Assembly: GCA_003024785.1 (NCBI GenBank)
Contig: PUQB01000090.1
Coordinates: 558,001-622,000 of the forward strand
Length of the DNA: 64,000 nt
Origin: Selaginella tamariscina
Taxonomy: Eukaryota > Streptophyta > Lycopodiopsida > Selaginellales > Selaginellaceae
Direction of reading: 5' to 3'
Below the pieces are notes generated by a model, which did not search any database, had not been told where the DNA came from, and was given only the letters and a program-made list of their open reading frames with translations. Below, one piece after another: positions 1 through 13,120 of this stretch (position 1 is its first letter; the number at the start of each line of letters is the position of its first letter). Made by a program: the position numbers and the translations under genes.

Positions 1-1260
1 AAATTAAACACATGTATAATTAATATGTACTTAGTTATGTGTATGTAACATATTGAATTTACACATGTAATATGTATGTATGTATGTGTGTATACATGTG
101 TATATGTATATATGTGTACTAATGTATGCAATGTGTGCAAAAATTAATTTCTCAACACTCACACCATGTACGATCCATATATACTGACGTGAGACATTCA
201 CATATATTATGTACTATGTATGTATGTTTATGTGTATATTATATGTGTGTATGTATGTATTGTTGCACGTGAAAACTTAACACTCTCATAGACACACACA
301 TGTTAAACCCCTGCATGATCTATATTTTTGGGGTGTATGTGATACACTCACACATGTACACAAATTATGATAATATAATGAAAGAATATTTGTTTAAGGT
401 TAATATATATTTTATTCCTTTTAAGAATTTAAGGTATATTCTTAGGGTTTCAATGAGGCAAAGAAAAAGGCGGAGGAGAAAGATGCGGTGGTGGTGGAAT
501 ATGAGAGCGACCGTGTAATAGATCGATAAATCCACCCTTCTCACAAGGGGTCGCGGTGCAAAAAGGTGCAGTGGTGCAATAGGGTTTGAAGGCGCATTCA
601 CACATGTGAAATCTCTCTCACACGCACACTTGTGTATACATATACATATTATATATATAGAATATATATAAACGTTGTAACTAAAATGGGAATATAAAAA
701 AAATTAATTAATACTTATGTATTGATTATTAATATTTTAAATATATATTTTAAAGAATATTCTTTTTAAAATATATATTATTTTAAAAATTATTTCTTTA
801 TATAAAAATGCTATTTAAATAATTAAAATTGCTAATTATTAAGAAAATGAGACTATATACATTCCCATTTTAATTATAATGTTTATTATTATATGTGTGT
901 ATATCTGTATAATTTAATTTTTTTATCTATCTCTCACACCACACGCACACTCCTGTATATACATATACATATATATGTGTGTGCATTTGTATAATTTAAT
1001 TTATTTAGCACACACATGATATACATATACATATTTATATACATATATATGTGTGTGTATGTATATAATTTTATTTATTTATCTATCTCTGGCACACACA
1101 TGCACACATATAATTTTATTTATTTATCTCTCTCTCAGAAATCACTTTATATCTCTCTCAGATACACATTTTTGAATGTATGTGTATTTGTATATGTAAT
1201 TTCTTTATCTCTCTTTGTCCCACACACACAACTATATGTATATGTATATGTGTATTTGTA
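1..1260. repeat. Microsatellite-rich, AT-rich tract without a gene
   Basis: The stretch is dominated by imperfect GTAT/TGTA, TATG and CACA runs such as those near 60-120 and 210-270. Open frames here are short and made of low-complexity codons (Tyr/Ile/Val/His runs), so I call no gene. Similar CA/TG and CTCT runs recur throughout the window. Confidence 0.7.
671..886. mobile_element. Candidate AT-rich MITE or foldback element
   Basis: The ends form an imperfect inverted repeat of about 26 bases. The left arm near 672-698 reads TTGTAACTAAAATGGGAATA and the right arm near 858-884 reads, on the other strand, TTATAATTAAAATGGGAATG. The interior is almost pure A+T with a further palindrome around 735-790 centred on GAATATTC. 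A related arm (TTGTAATTCAAAATGGGAA) occurs alone near 22329. No coding capacity and no clear target duplication were found. Confidence 0.4.
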
Positions 1261-1275
1261 TTCCATTCCCTGCTT

Positions 1276-2065
1276 GGTGGGTGGGATTAAGACAGAGAAA
1301 GGGGTGGCGGGATTAATCTCGCCACCACATCCATGCTTGGTGCATGGGATTCACCCCGTCACCCCTTACATGGCGGGTGGGTGAGATTAATCTTGCCACC
1401 TATACCATGCTTGGCTGGTGGGATTAATCTCGTCCACACTTTTTGAGACATAAACAGTGGCATGATTAATCCCACCACCCCTTCCATTCCTGGTGGCCGG
1501 GATTAATCCCACCCACAACTCTCTCATATGGATAAGAGTGGCGAGTGGGATTAATCATGCCTCCCATTCTCTGAGACATAAAGGGTTTCCATGCTTGGTG
1601 GGCAGGATTAATCCCACCGACCATTCAAGGAGGTGGGGAGGTGGTGGGAGGATTAATCCCGCCACTCTTTATGTCTCAAAAGTGGGGGTCGGGATTAATC
1701 TCAATTGCTAGGCATGGCATGGGTGGAGGGATTAATCTCGTCACCCTTATCCATATGAGAGAGTTGTTGTTGGGATTAATCCGGTCCACCGGGCATGGAA
1801 GAGGTGGCGTGATTAATCTTGCCCACCTTCTTTACCTATATCTCCCACACACACATGTATTTATATGTACATATCTATTTAGATATTATAATTTCTATAT
1901 ATCTCTCTCTCAAAAACACAAATTCACAAATTCTAGGAGGTAAGGAAGTGGTGGTGGGATTAATCTCGCCACCACTTTCCTACTTCTTAAAATAGTGGGC
2001 GAGATTAATCACGTCCACTTCTCTCTAAGAAGGAAAAGGGTGGCAGGATTAATCCCACCACCCTA
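1276..2065. repeat. Array of degenerate palindromes centred on GATTAATC
   Basis: About 17 copies of an imperfect palindrome occur here, with one more near 2246. Each half approximates GTGGCGGGATT followed by its reverse complement, with the invariant core ATTAATC or GATTAAT. Centres lie near 1314, 1389, 1428, 1470, 1505, 1552, 1609, 1653, 1697, 1732, 1777, 1812, 1962, 2002 and 2050. Spacing is irregular, mostly 35-50 bases. Spacers are partly mirrored too: 'ttttgagacataaac' near 1440 pairs with 'tttatgtctcaaaa' near 1668, and 'ctctcatatggataagag' near 1522 with 'cttatccatatgagag' near 1747. GC content is higher than in the flanks. No protein is evident. Confidence 0.85.
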
Positions 2066-2540
2066 TATGTGAATGTACATGTGTATTAATATATATATGT
2101 TCTTTATCTCCTTTTATTTACTTCTATAATCTTATCATAATATTTTGAGTAATAGCATGTAATATTGTCTAAAATTCACATTTGTGGTGGTTCTAAAACC
2201 GAATGATACTAATTTTTTGCACTATCACAAATGTAAGCTTTAAACAATTAATCCCACCCATTTCTCTCTAATAAGATAAGAAGGGGGTATGTGAATGTAC
2301 CAATGTATTAATATATTATAAGTACATGTTTGTTTGTATATTATAATTCCTTGCCATCTAATTAGTCTGACCACTTCAGTGAAAAATATTTATAAACCCT
2401 ATAAAGTTTTAATAGTGTATTTGCATATTTATGTTTATATAAGTGTGTGTGCATTTTTATATGAATTGTATTCATAGTGTAATATTGTGTAGACAAACGG
2501 TTTGATTAAACAAATTGATTCAGCCATTAGTATGGAGTCG
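2066..2540. other. Intergenic, nothing recognised
   Basis: This is AT-rich DNA between the palindrome array and the coding relic. I see one stray palindrome half near 2246 and no supported gene, RNA or element. Confidence 0.6.
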
Positions 2541-5440
2541 TCATCAAATTCTAGGTAAGAATTAAAACACTTGGATATGTGTTTGAAGAACTTATCATTT
2601 TTGTATTCAGATGTAGAATTAATGTGATATTAAAGATAAGACGAGGACATGAGATGGGTCGGGGATTCTAAAATCAACTTGGCCATATTTCAAAATAAAA
2701 GGAAAGCGCATTGGATCAACCATGATTGCTGTTAAACTAGCCTTTATCACATTTCATGGACAAGAAAAATAATGGAAATTATATTCACTAGTCAAGCACC
2801 CGAGGATAGGTTTAGAATCAAGATTAGATGATGCTTGAAATATATACCTTGTTCAATCCAATGTCAAGTTCTCGGATTCAACAGACGCCAGATACAATAA
2901 AAACCTCGGGTGGTTTTGTCGGCTTGTGGATTTAATTAATGATGTTGATCATGGAGTTCTTCTTCAACTAAATGAAAGCCCATTTATGGAGAAGATCTAA
3001 TTAGATGTTTACTTCGAGGATCTCAATACTCATCGAGTATGTGTATTTGCAACAGATATTACTTCACAATACAGAACATCCACAAGTGAAGCAATCTTCC
3101 CAACTCTTATTGAAGAAGAACACATCGACATTATTAGGGAGATTGAGAGGGTGGCTCGGTCCCATGTTCTTTACAGATCACGTTTAATTTGCTTAAGAAT
3201 TTTCAGAAGTTGGAAGAGTGTGCCAAGAATACTAGCATAGTTGCAGTCGGGGCTCACACATGTTGATTCTAATTGCAAAAGAAAGTCATTTGTCATTTTG
3301 TCAGTACACTAGTGGCATCCCATAATGTAATAAGCCACAAGAAAATGATGTTAAATGATAGGATTTACAAGTGTAGGGTTAAGTATTGCAGTATTAACCC
3401 CAACTTTAATTATAAGCCACTTAACCAAGAATGTGTAGTTGAGCTCATGGAGAAAATGAAGGACGACAATTCTTACACTGTTCCACATAATGTTGTTTTG
3501 TGCCCATACTATAAAAGAAAGAAAGGCATTGAGATAGTGTGGGTGACAACACCAGAATAAATCATGAAGATCCAAATAGAAAATAAAACACGATAATGGC
3601 AGCCCAACGACTTCTCGATGAACACAACAAAGGAACGATGGCAATGAAACTTTCCAAGCATACCCGTGAAAAGCTAACAAAAAAATTGGCATTTTTAGCT
3701 AAGTCGAATCCCACAATCAAGCAGTACTATAAACTATCAGCGGAATGGAACACTACTGACACCAACCACTATAGCAATAAAATATGGGAGAAGTTCAAAC
3801 ACGCAATTCATGTGGGAAACTCTTGGGCGGCCACAAAGAGCTATTGCAGGGAGAAAACAAAGTGCGGAATACCGAGTAAGGAAATTGTTTTGGTGGGATT
3901 TATCTTACCAGTATATTAATCTGTTACTTTTTTCATCTGTAAAGAGCCAAAGAAATTGCAGCAGTCAATTTTGCCCAGGTGGGTGGGAAGAAAATATCCT
4001 TCCTGATGATGCTGATTTCTTACCCCAAGGACAAGGTCTTCACCAAATGGGTGGGAATCATGGAATCGTTTGCAAAAGGAACACTAAAAAAGAAGTAAAC
4101 TAAGTAAAGGGAAGCCCTTGGAAAAGTCTGCAAAGAAACTCAATAAGACTCCCAAGGCTAAGTCTGTTCAAGCTGCAAAGAATATAGACAATGACTTCAA
4201 GCTCACATGGTCAAAGCCTTTGAATGGAACAACAGTGGAGGAGATGGATGTATTAGCTGATTTGATGGCTAATGGTAAACTACAGATTAACAACAATAGC
4301 CCCACTTCTCCTTTTCATCTGAAGGCAATGGAGCTGAAGATGATCAGACACTTTAAGGAGTGGTTAGGAATACACTGTCAGAAACTGGGTTGGACCTCAG
4401 CTTCAGCATACGAGGAGGTCAACAAATATTTACATGTGACAAACAATGATATGCTTGTCCAATGGGTGAGATCTAGGCAAGAATCTATTGCATGCTAACA
4501 CCAAAAATAAGAACATCACAATGACGTCTTCTCTTATGGCAGTCCTTTAGCAGCGAAGAACCAAGTTGAACCTTATAAGGAGGACGCTACAAATCATGAC
4601 AAGCCTTATAGATGTTTGTTGTCGGATTTAGAAAATTTATGTGGTAACATCACTGCCTGCAAAAAACCATTTCAAATATTTGTGATGGATTAACAGATGT
4701 CAAAAAATCCTTCTTTATATAAGGCACTAGAAGATTTGATGAAAAACTTAGCCGTGCAAGCATGTACAAAGAAGGTATTTATTATTTAATTTTTGCACAC
4801 TTAGTTGATACCTACATTTTTAAATATTTATTTCTTGACTTTTGCTTATGTCACTAATACCTTTGCCTTCATCTTTGCCATGAAGAACAAACATCGTTGG
4901 ATTGGATTTTATATGAACAATGCTGATTCCATGTGTATTGATACGGTTGTTCACTTAGTTGTTAAGAATGTGCCAAATAATTTCAAACTTCCAAATGATT
5001 GGCTAGGCATTTGTTTTCACTCCAACAGACTTGAACCTCCATCCAATACACCGATAGTTGAGAGGGACATATTCGGTAATGTACATTATCTAAACATTAC
5101 AAGTCAGGTTGCATAGAGCATCGTCAACTTAATTAGGGGTCCTCACAGTGATGCATGGGTTTTTGACTACTGCACTAGGAGATCCATCTTGAAGGAGTGT
5201 TACCTTTAGGATACATGTGTGTTTACCGTTGAAAAGGATAAGACTATGGTGGAGGACTTAAACAAGTGGATAGAGAGGTTCTCAACTGACTACCTTAACA
5301 AACCCATACAGGAGTATTTGGGAAAGTTCCCTCCTAAGAAGTGCGATAGCTCTGAGGAGAAATCTAGTTCAATGTCGGAGTCTGAGAACAATCTTGAACC
5401 AAATATTACATCGGAAGTTATTTTTTCAAGTGGCTAAAAC
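2540..5440 (+). pseudogene. Relic of a ParB-like / DNA amino-methyltransferase-like gene
   Basis: Several + strand open stretches read like one eroded protein although no single frame persists. Around 3380-3560 the peptide SINPNFNYKPLNQECVVELM, followed by a VPHNVVLCPYYK stretch, resembles the first box of ParB-like domains. The stretches at 3596-3870, 4118-4498 and 4805-5116 are open but unrecognised. Around 5150-5300 the peptides AWVFDYCTRRSILKECYL and VFTVEKDKTMVEDLNKW align by eye with the AdoMet-binding region of beta-class N6/N4 amino-methyltransferases; the better preserved gene at 61.2 kb has WDIGSGTGSS and VGTEKNPEL there. The glycine loop has been replaced by CTRRS. A Ser/Glu-rich tail ends near 5437. 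Stops and frame changes make it a relic or a badly diverged multi-exon gene. The ParB assignment is inference from short motifs. Confidence 0.45.
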
Positions 5441-5784
5441 CTTCTTTGCCTCACTCAGAAGGTAACAACGAAGAAGAATTGATAATGTGTTAATAAAGTG
5501 ATAAATAGTTATAAATGAGTGTAACATAAGGCATTTTTGGAAATTTTGTTTATATTTGTATAAAAAATAAATTCTCAAGGATTAAAGAAGCTTTTACTTC
5601 AAACATGGATCACACATTAACAAGGTAAGTAATATACCTTGGTAATTATAAAGCTAGCTAAGTATTGTTTTATAAATGTAATAAAAAATTGAGAACATGG
5701 ATTTTTAGTAATGGAATGAAGTAAGAGAGGGGTATGGAAAAATTTCTTGTGCCACATTTCAAAATGATAAAGTTTATGTAGGAA

Positions 5785-6170
5785 ATGGATAATAATGCAG
5801 CTCAAAACATCGTTACTATAGGGACAACTTTAATTTCTGCATCATCATTTTTATTGCCTTTAGTTCTTGAATCACTTTTTCCAGCGCCTGTAATATTTGA
5901 ATCTTGTAAGAATGATGTACAAGTAAATGATAAAGGGATTGGGACCAAACAAGTGACTTGCAAAGCATTCAAGAGGCAATGTTGCCCCTTGTTACCCATG
6001 GCCATATTGTTTTATTGGATGTCAATGATGTTTTGCTTCATCAACAAAGGCCTAAGGACAAAGAAAAAGAAATCAAACAAGGAGATTTCATTTGTTCTCG
6101 TGATAAATTTTGACATGAATTATTTTTTGTCCAAAGTTGAATCGTCTCTTTCAAAAGCTTAAAGAGATGG
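5785..6170 (+). pseudogene. Coding relic downstream of the methyltransferase-like relic
   Basis: One frame is open for 125 codons (5785-6162), but the residues reading most like protein switch frame near 5985, where a second frame gives HGHIVLLDVNDVLLHQQRP and then a Lys/Glu-rich stretch. It lies on the same strand as, and about 350 bases after, the relic at 2540-5440 and could be its last exon or a separate gene fragment. I do not recognise the family. Confidence 0.25.
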
Positions 6171-6829
6171 GTGCACTTGTGAGGATTTGGTCATGCATGT
6201 AATTTCACAACTTGACACCGCTGTTGAATTTGTTTTAAAAACATTGTAGTTGTCATAGTTTTTACCATGACTCCTTTTTACTTTAGATGTTGACTATTGT
6301 TACCTACCAAATTATGTTGATAAGCAATAGATGTAGTGAGAAACAACCATGCTTAGTGCACTTAAGTGTTTAGGGGTAGTCTAGCTGGTTATTCTTAGAT
6401 ATTGCGAGAAACTTTAAGTGAAGGTAGCACTTACCTTTAAAAAACTCTTACCCTAGTTTTCGTGTCCCGCTTGGGTTAATGGCTAGTTCTGGTGAGTTCG
6501 GCATGTTGGATATATTTAAAATACCCTTGGATTTTGACAGGTTAGGGTTTAGGGGTCAATGAATCATTAATTAACTCACCAAGTATAACCCTCTGTGAAT
6601 GAGATTTTGTGCCAACCCACTTATATAAACAGGAAAACAAGGGGGGCTCTGTCACATATATTAAGTAGTACATGTGGAAAGCTCTTGGGTTCATGACTGA
6701 GTTCGTTGCTCTTTTGTTGGTGCAAGCTTCATCTTGTGTCGTTAAGGTACAACCCTATGTTGTGCCACCCTAACTTCTAGATGACATGGGTATGTCCCAC
6801 CTTCGGGGTAGCTCACCCTTAATGGTGGC
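6171..6829. other. Intergenic or left shoulder of repeat R1
   Basis: No coding signal was seen. The DNA from about 6460 is less AT-rich and joins the R1 repeat without an obvious border. A TATATAAA sequence lies near 6622, but nothing else supports a promoter. Confidence 0.4.
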
Positions 6830-7850
6830 AATCCATGCCTGGAAGGTCTTGTTGAAATGCATGTTCCAAGAAGTAAAGGTTGAGGCTTGTCTCTAGCCTC
6901 CTCCTTCACATCAAGCTAGGTGTAGCACTCATGGTCAAGCAAGGCACATTCATGTCCTTGTCGAATTGTGGGTGTGGGATCTTATTTAACAGGTTCACAT
7001 TACCCAGTTCTTGAGGGTTCACTAAAGGGTTTTAGAGTTGGCATTTAGGAGCCATGTTTGTGGCACTTGGTGCAACGCTTGTGTTTAAGGGCTATGGCAT
7101 GATAGCCCTCATCGTGTAAGGCAATGTCACATGGAAATGTGACATTGGGCTAGACGTCACAAGATACAATGTCCGAGGCACATCCTTTGGGGTTGTGTCA
7201 TGGGTTTGTTGCTAAGGGGTTGGATACTCTAGTAAACAAGCATGCCTGTACTCACACTATAGTGTTAAACCTTAAGCATCCACTCAAGGGAGGTTAGGTC
7301 TCGTAACTAGGTGTGCTTTAGCACACTTGGCTAGGGGGTGTTCTCCTTAAGGACTAAGTTGAACAACCTAAGCTCATTAGCAGAAGCCCTATCATGAGAC
7401 ACTCGCAAGGTCATGTACTTAGGGTTATCTAAACCTAGCCTTAAAGAATTTGCTTATTAGAATATTCATGTTCGCCTACGGCACACACTCATGTCCTCAC
7501 TAAGTACTAACCCTAGGTCTAGGGTATGACTTGACCACTCCAACCCTTAAGGGTTAGTCGTGGTTCAGGGTACCCTTTGTCGCCCTAAAGGGGTATACTC
7601 CCAGATAAAGGTGATTCCTCAAGGGGTAAGTGACAATGCCTTAGCTCTATCACAGGGGCATGTGTGAAACACATCTCCTTAGTGAGGTTAGGGCATGAGC
7701 CTGTCTAGGTCTACTGGGATAGGATCCTAAATTCTACTCGGGATATCCTCTAGGGTTCGAGGGATAGGACTCTAAGTCTTCAGTTTAACTAGGCATCTGA
7801 GTCAGACTCTTAGGGTCTTCTTGGAAGACTTAGCGTTGATCATACATGGA
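6830..7850 (+). repeat. Dispersed repeat R1, copy 1
   Basis: This non-coding block of about 1 kb is matched in reverse orientation by 37125-37490 joined to 30280-30904. For example 'ccctaggtctagggtatgac' near 7510 matches the complement of 'gtcataccctagacctaggg' near 30593. Near 7150-7210 'ttggggttgtgtcatgggtt' matches the complement of 37125-37160. Identity looks like 70-80 percent by eye. The family is unknown; an LTR or other non-autonomous element is possible. Confidence 0.75.
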
Positions 7851-7919
7851 ATTGATGTTGAAAGGCCACTTGGCAACCACGTGTTAGCCCTTTGGGTTAA
7901 AACTCTAACAGTAATGTTT

Positions 7920-8880
7920 TAAAAAAAATGATTCATAAAAATTGGATTTTTGACAGGTGAATATGTTATAAACCTCTCAAATGCTATGATGTAAAAAGGA
8001 AAGCAAGCCATACTTTTTTAAGAATGAAAGATTAATTAAGCTTCATTAAAAGATTAATTAGTTAAGAAATGAAGAATGCACATATTTTAATGGTAGACAA
8101 CTCTCCTTAAAAGGCTCAACTCAACCAAAACATTGCTTGTATCCATTCAATCGCTTTCGACCCATATTCTAATATTAATACCATGGATAAACTAGTGAAC
8201 TACTTGGATACGTGCCTCAGAAAAAAGAATCTTGAAAACTTTTGTGAGTAATATCCACTATGTAAAACATACCCTAACACTTTTCTTTTTCATAATTTTG
8301 AATTTTATATATTAAAGAAGAGCAACCGGGTGCTCTATAATATTATTATTAAGGAATTTCATTTTTTAGATAAGCCTCTATGCACTCTTATTCTTATTAC
8401 AAATTACAAAGGATAACAACTCCAATTGCATTCATGAAAGTGTTAAGTGGTGGCAACAATATAAAGATATTGACTAAAATGATTCAATTAATTCGAAGAG
8501 TGATAACTTAAATAAAATGAGGAGATTTCTCTATATAGTTAAAGAGAAAATAATTATAAATAGATTAACAAATTAATTAGGAAATGATTTCATTTGTAAT
8601 TATGTTTGATAATAGTTTTTAATTATTGTAAAATATTTTTACAATGAAGAATAATACGAATATTCTAATACATTTTGGGAATATTCTTTACTAAGTAAGG
8701 TTAATGAAGGATTAATTTGTTAATTAATTAATAATTATGGCTTAATTATATATTTATTAAATAATTATATAAAAATTAAAACTTAAGTGTTAGTTAGTAA
8801 TTTATTTTATATTCCCATTTTCATGTATCAATTTTAAATTACAATGTGCATATAAGTAATTATTTCAATAAGGTAGTCAT
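7920..8880. other. AT-rich intergenic DNA
   Basis: I see no gene. From about 8560 the tract is almost only A and T. A segment near 8815 (TATTCCCATTTTCATGTATC) resembles the end of the small element at 671-886. Confidence 0.5.
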
Positions 8881-9840
8881 GGTTATTATGCTCTTACATG
8901 GACAAACAAGAGGACACATAGTGAGGAAGTCATCTACAACATCGCCAAAACCAAACATACTTATAACTAGAAAGCTCCCATTTAAACAACTAAAAGACTA
9001 GTTGTTTACCAACATGAAAAAAGTTGATGCAAAAATGGATAAATACTTAGCTATTTGTGTCTATTATTAGTAAACTCTTGAAGGTAAAGAAGATTCTTTA
9101 TACATGGATTGACCAGACAAGCTTGCCTACAAAGATCCAAAAGGCGTCACTTTCGAATCTTACATATTGGAATGCTTAGAAAGAATTGGTGACAGAGCCA
9201 TTCCTTAAAAAAGCTCCAGCTCCTTACCCTTCAACAAACAACCTGGCCAACCAAACTTCATGTGCAAATGTGTTTACAAGTTTTTTTTCATGCACAAGTA
9301 CAAAAAATTATTACTAAATTTGAGGCACTTGCAGATATGTCATTGCAAACACAATTCAATTGGCACAATACTTTATGGATATTAAGAACAATATATTGAG
9401 GATGCTCTTCTCAAAATGAAATACTTATAGAATGTATCCTCAAGGATTTAAGGCACACTCTTTAAAAAATTAATCCATTATTCTTGGTAGTTGGAACTAC
9501 AAAGTAAGGCACCAGTTGGTATTTATCAAAAGTACTAGAACATAGTATTGAGCACAAACATCTTAATCACATGCCACAATAGCTTGGAACATCTCTAGTC
9601 AACCCACCAGCTTCACCTACAAAAAGTTCAAGCGCACATAAACAACAACAAAATTCTTTGCCAACGGTACATTTTGAGGTACATGGTCTAATTGGGCAAC
9701 ATGTACAAGATATTACAGATAAAGAGTTGTGGCAACTACAAATTTTTACAATTTTGTCCAAGAAGAAAGGCAAAGAAAAGGCTTCTCAAATCTCAAATGA
9801 GTATCCTTACATCATTTGGTGGACAATAATGTGGTAGGTA
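8880..9840 (+). pseudogene. Unrecognised coding relic
   Basis: Short open pieces on the + strand look protein-like, for example DPKGVTFESYILECLERIGD near 9135-9200 and ANTIQLAQYFMDIKNNI near 9345-9400, but stops break every frame within about 60 codons. I cannot assign a family. It may be the upstream part of the relic at 10226-10885, which is on the same strand. Confidence 0.25.
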
Positions 9841-10225
9841 ATTTTTTTTACAGAGGACAGTGAGGACTCAGACAATGCAACCTCAATATTCATATGGCTT
9901 TTGCCAAACATTACAAAGGTGCAAAAGAGATGATTTAGCAATGTGAACTCCACATGAAGATAATTCTATATAACTATCTTGCATTCTTAGATTCTTAAAT
10001 ATTATTTTTCTTGGCGTATGGGGTTCATTAGTGAACCCCACACCAAATAAATTAATTCATGCATCTTCCTTTCATGGGCTTTATTAGTGATCACCATGAA
10101 TGCAATCCTACCTTGCCATTCATTTGCAAACTGCACGTACATTAAATTTTTCTTATTGTTAAATACACATCCATACACTATCCATGAGATCGACATCATT
10201 CATGACAATTACATTGAAATGATTA

Positions 10226-10885
10226 ATGTGTACCATTGTTAAAAAGATTTTGAATGCTTACCGAAGGCTTGGTACATGGGTTGAAAAAGTGTGTAGTAAA
10301 ATAGGCAGATGTGTAAAGTTTATGATGTTTGACTTGTTGGATGGCTTTCCTCTCCTTAATGGAACTTTGCCCAAGTGGAATGAACTCATGAAGAAACATG
10401 TCACCCATGCACTAAAGGTTATTTTAGTCTTGTTGGTGTGCTCATCTTCATTCTTCTAGTGTCTTCGTATTAGGTTATGGTCCTCACAAACGCTTTACAA
10501 CAAGTACACTTTAAAGCATATGAATTAGGTTCTTTAGTATGTAATATAGGTGTTGAAGCTCAAGTCAATAACAAGTTATGGAAGGTACATTGCATTCTTT
10601 TTTCAATCCATTTTTTAAGCTTACACTCGTGTTGAAAGTGTTGTTTTGGAAGTAGCATGTCATTTGCCAAAGAGATCATGAGCATGTCAGGAATGATGGT
10701 GCTGCTAGACTTGTACTTTTGGATTCCAAATGTCATGAATGATGGAATGCTTGTGACTGTACCTCTTGAAGCAAAGTACAAAAATTATAGGGAGCACTCG
10801 CCAAGGTCGATGCAGCTCATGCTTGAGTTATATGCCCCACCTCATGCTATGGTATCAATTTTACTATTGGTACATGACGTATGAT
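10226..10885 (+). pseudogene. Unrecognised coding relic, two open stretches
   Basis: Two + strand stretches are open: 10226-10459 (77 codons) and 10657-10884 (75 codons). The first contains RRLGTWVEKVCSKIGRCVKF and then MMFDLLDGFPLLNGTLPKWN, which has the mixed composition of a real globular protein. The second is rich in Met and Leu. Between them no frame stays open. I do not recognise the family and call it a decayed gene or exons of a diverged one. Confidence 0.3.
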
Positions 10886-10899
10886 TGCAGCTTATGTGA

Positions 10900-13120
10900 C
10901 CCATGATGATCAATATGCAGTATCAAAAGGGTATATTTATTCCTTAGAAACATAAAGCAAAGACTCATCATTGATAATTGAAATCAGTGATTAAATTTGT
11001 ACTATGTCATTGTATAGATTTGTTAAGAAATTTTCTTTTTATGAATAATGATTAAATTTGTAAATTTAATTCGATGTCATTGTATAAATTTGTTGAGCAA
11101 TTTTGATTTTCATAAAAGAATTTAGCAGACATTATCATCATTTTTAATGACAAGTTATATGGAAGTTTCTTAAACAAACATTTAAAGTTGTTAGAATATG
11201 CTGAGGAAAAAGCAAGAAGACAAGTTAAGCTACTTGATGTACTTGTTTACGATACATTATCATCAAAGCCCACTTATTGATTATGAAGTTGAAGCTTCTA
11301 AATGAGTTATGATTATAACTTCTTTCTATATTTTAATGCCATTTGCCTCAAACTTTAAATATAACAATGTGGTTTTTTGTTGGACTACTAGTTTTTATCA
11401 ATTTTATAATTACAAATTTTTATTTTACTTTTCATTTTTCAAATTCATCATGAACCATAACTACATTATTTTTCTAAAAAACTCAAACTCAAACTCATGA
11501 ACTCAAAATGTAAACACAAAACATGTTCAACCTTGAGAAGGTACATTGGAACATGCTTAACCATTGAAAAATTGAGAAATTGAGAGAGAGGATGTCCATG
11601 TGAATTGGGTTTAGTGTGATGATTGCTACAATGTGTGAGGTTGTCACTAGCACATCAATGGAGTAGAAATGCCCATTTTGGAGATGATAAAACAACACAA
11701 TCTAAATAATGCTGTGAGTTTGATGGAGTTACAACTAAGAATAACGTTTAAAGCCAAAATTTAATTTTTGAACATCACCAAAATGTAAATGATCAATGTT
11801 AACATGACTAACAATGCTTATGAATGCTATGTAAGTGGAAGTGTTTCATCAATAGAATTGAAAAGAGAGGATGGGCTAGTGCCAACCAATGAAGCTAATC
11901 ACAATGGTTATGGAGTAGAAAGTATAATGAAACTAGAGGTTTATTTGGAGACCTAGTCTTAAGACTAATGTAAAATGTGTTAGTAAAGATATAAGTCATG
12001 GTTTATATAAAGTTTTTGTTTAATCAAGCCAGTTCGTTCACTCACCACTTGTTCCAAGCTTTTATAGGGATTGTCGATCGTTATATGGCATGTGAACGAA
12101 GGGACTCGCTTTACAAGGATGGGACTTATAGTAACAGGTTTTTAAATGGGTGTTGACTACGTTACTCAACAACATCAAAAAAAAACTATTATGTGCTTGA
12201 ACACACGTTAACAACAAAATAATAAGTCTAATAAAGATCCAATGTCTTTAAAGTAGTTAAATAATGAATAACTAAGGCAAAAAAACTGTGACCAATGTTG
12301 AAATACTACAAAAGTGAGTGGCATATCCCGGATGTACAAGGTACACAATAAACATTGGACCGAAAAGAAAAACTAAAACATGTGCTACGTGGCATGCAAT
12401 CGTATTTATGTACTTGATTAATTTATCTCACAAAGACTCTCACGTCCATCAAGCAACTTTAACACCTATAAAAGTTGCTAATGTCTAAGGATTTCTATTT
12501 TTGCAAGTCATGAGAATCTTTAAAATAAATGTTCATGATCTTCTTGTAAGATTTATAACGTTCAGTAACCCTAAACCTCCTAAATACGTGAATGACATTT
12601 AATTAAATTCATATAATATGTATTAAACAAACATTAACCACAAGTTTGACTCGTACACAAAAAGCAACCAGCCCTACAATTACGATGGCTAAACTTGGTT
12701 TAGTTCCGACCACTGGTTTCTTCAGCTGAAGGTCCTTTGCACACACGATCTTGTGTTTGCATAGTTTTACTTATGTCTAACTTTTAAGTTTTGTTTGAAA
12801 ATGCTCACTCTTCATGATAGCTAACTAATTAAGTTTTTAATAATGTAAAATGCATTCGGAAGTTCTCCTTACCAACCAGAAATGTATAATTATCTATTTA
12901 TTTATTTATTATTTCATGTATGCATGCATTCTGTTTTACATATCCAGTAGTGCCCCCCCTCCCCATACATTGAGGATTAAATAAGTTAAAGGGAGTTTTC
13001 AATACTTATAAGATAACGAAATTTGGGTTATAGCTACTTAGATATCATATACTAGTTAATGTGCTCTAAATATGTACCATATAAATAGCATTTCTGGGTA
13101 AAGTTCTCATTTATAATAAT
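10900..13120. other. Gene-free AT-rich DNA
   Basis: The open frames here are short, AT-driven and do not look like protein. I found no repeats with partners elsewhere in the window and no RNA gene. Confidence 0.5.

Noticed and set aside
1016-1384. 122-codon plus frame
   Set aside because: Composition (Tyr, Ile, Val, Ser from TA/TG/CT runs) is that of microsatellite DNA, and it runs into the palindrome array.
1276-2065. CRISPR-like array
   Set aside because: Units are palindromic and unevenly spaced, spacers are mutually related, and the host is a plant nuclear genome.
5785-6162. Membrane protein gene of 125 codons
   Set aside because: The frame is open but the protein-like reading switches frame inside it, so it was listed only as a relic.
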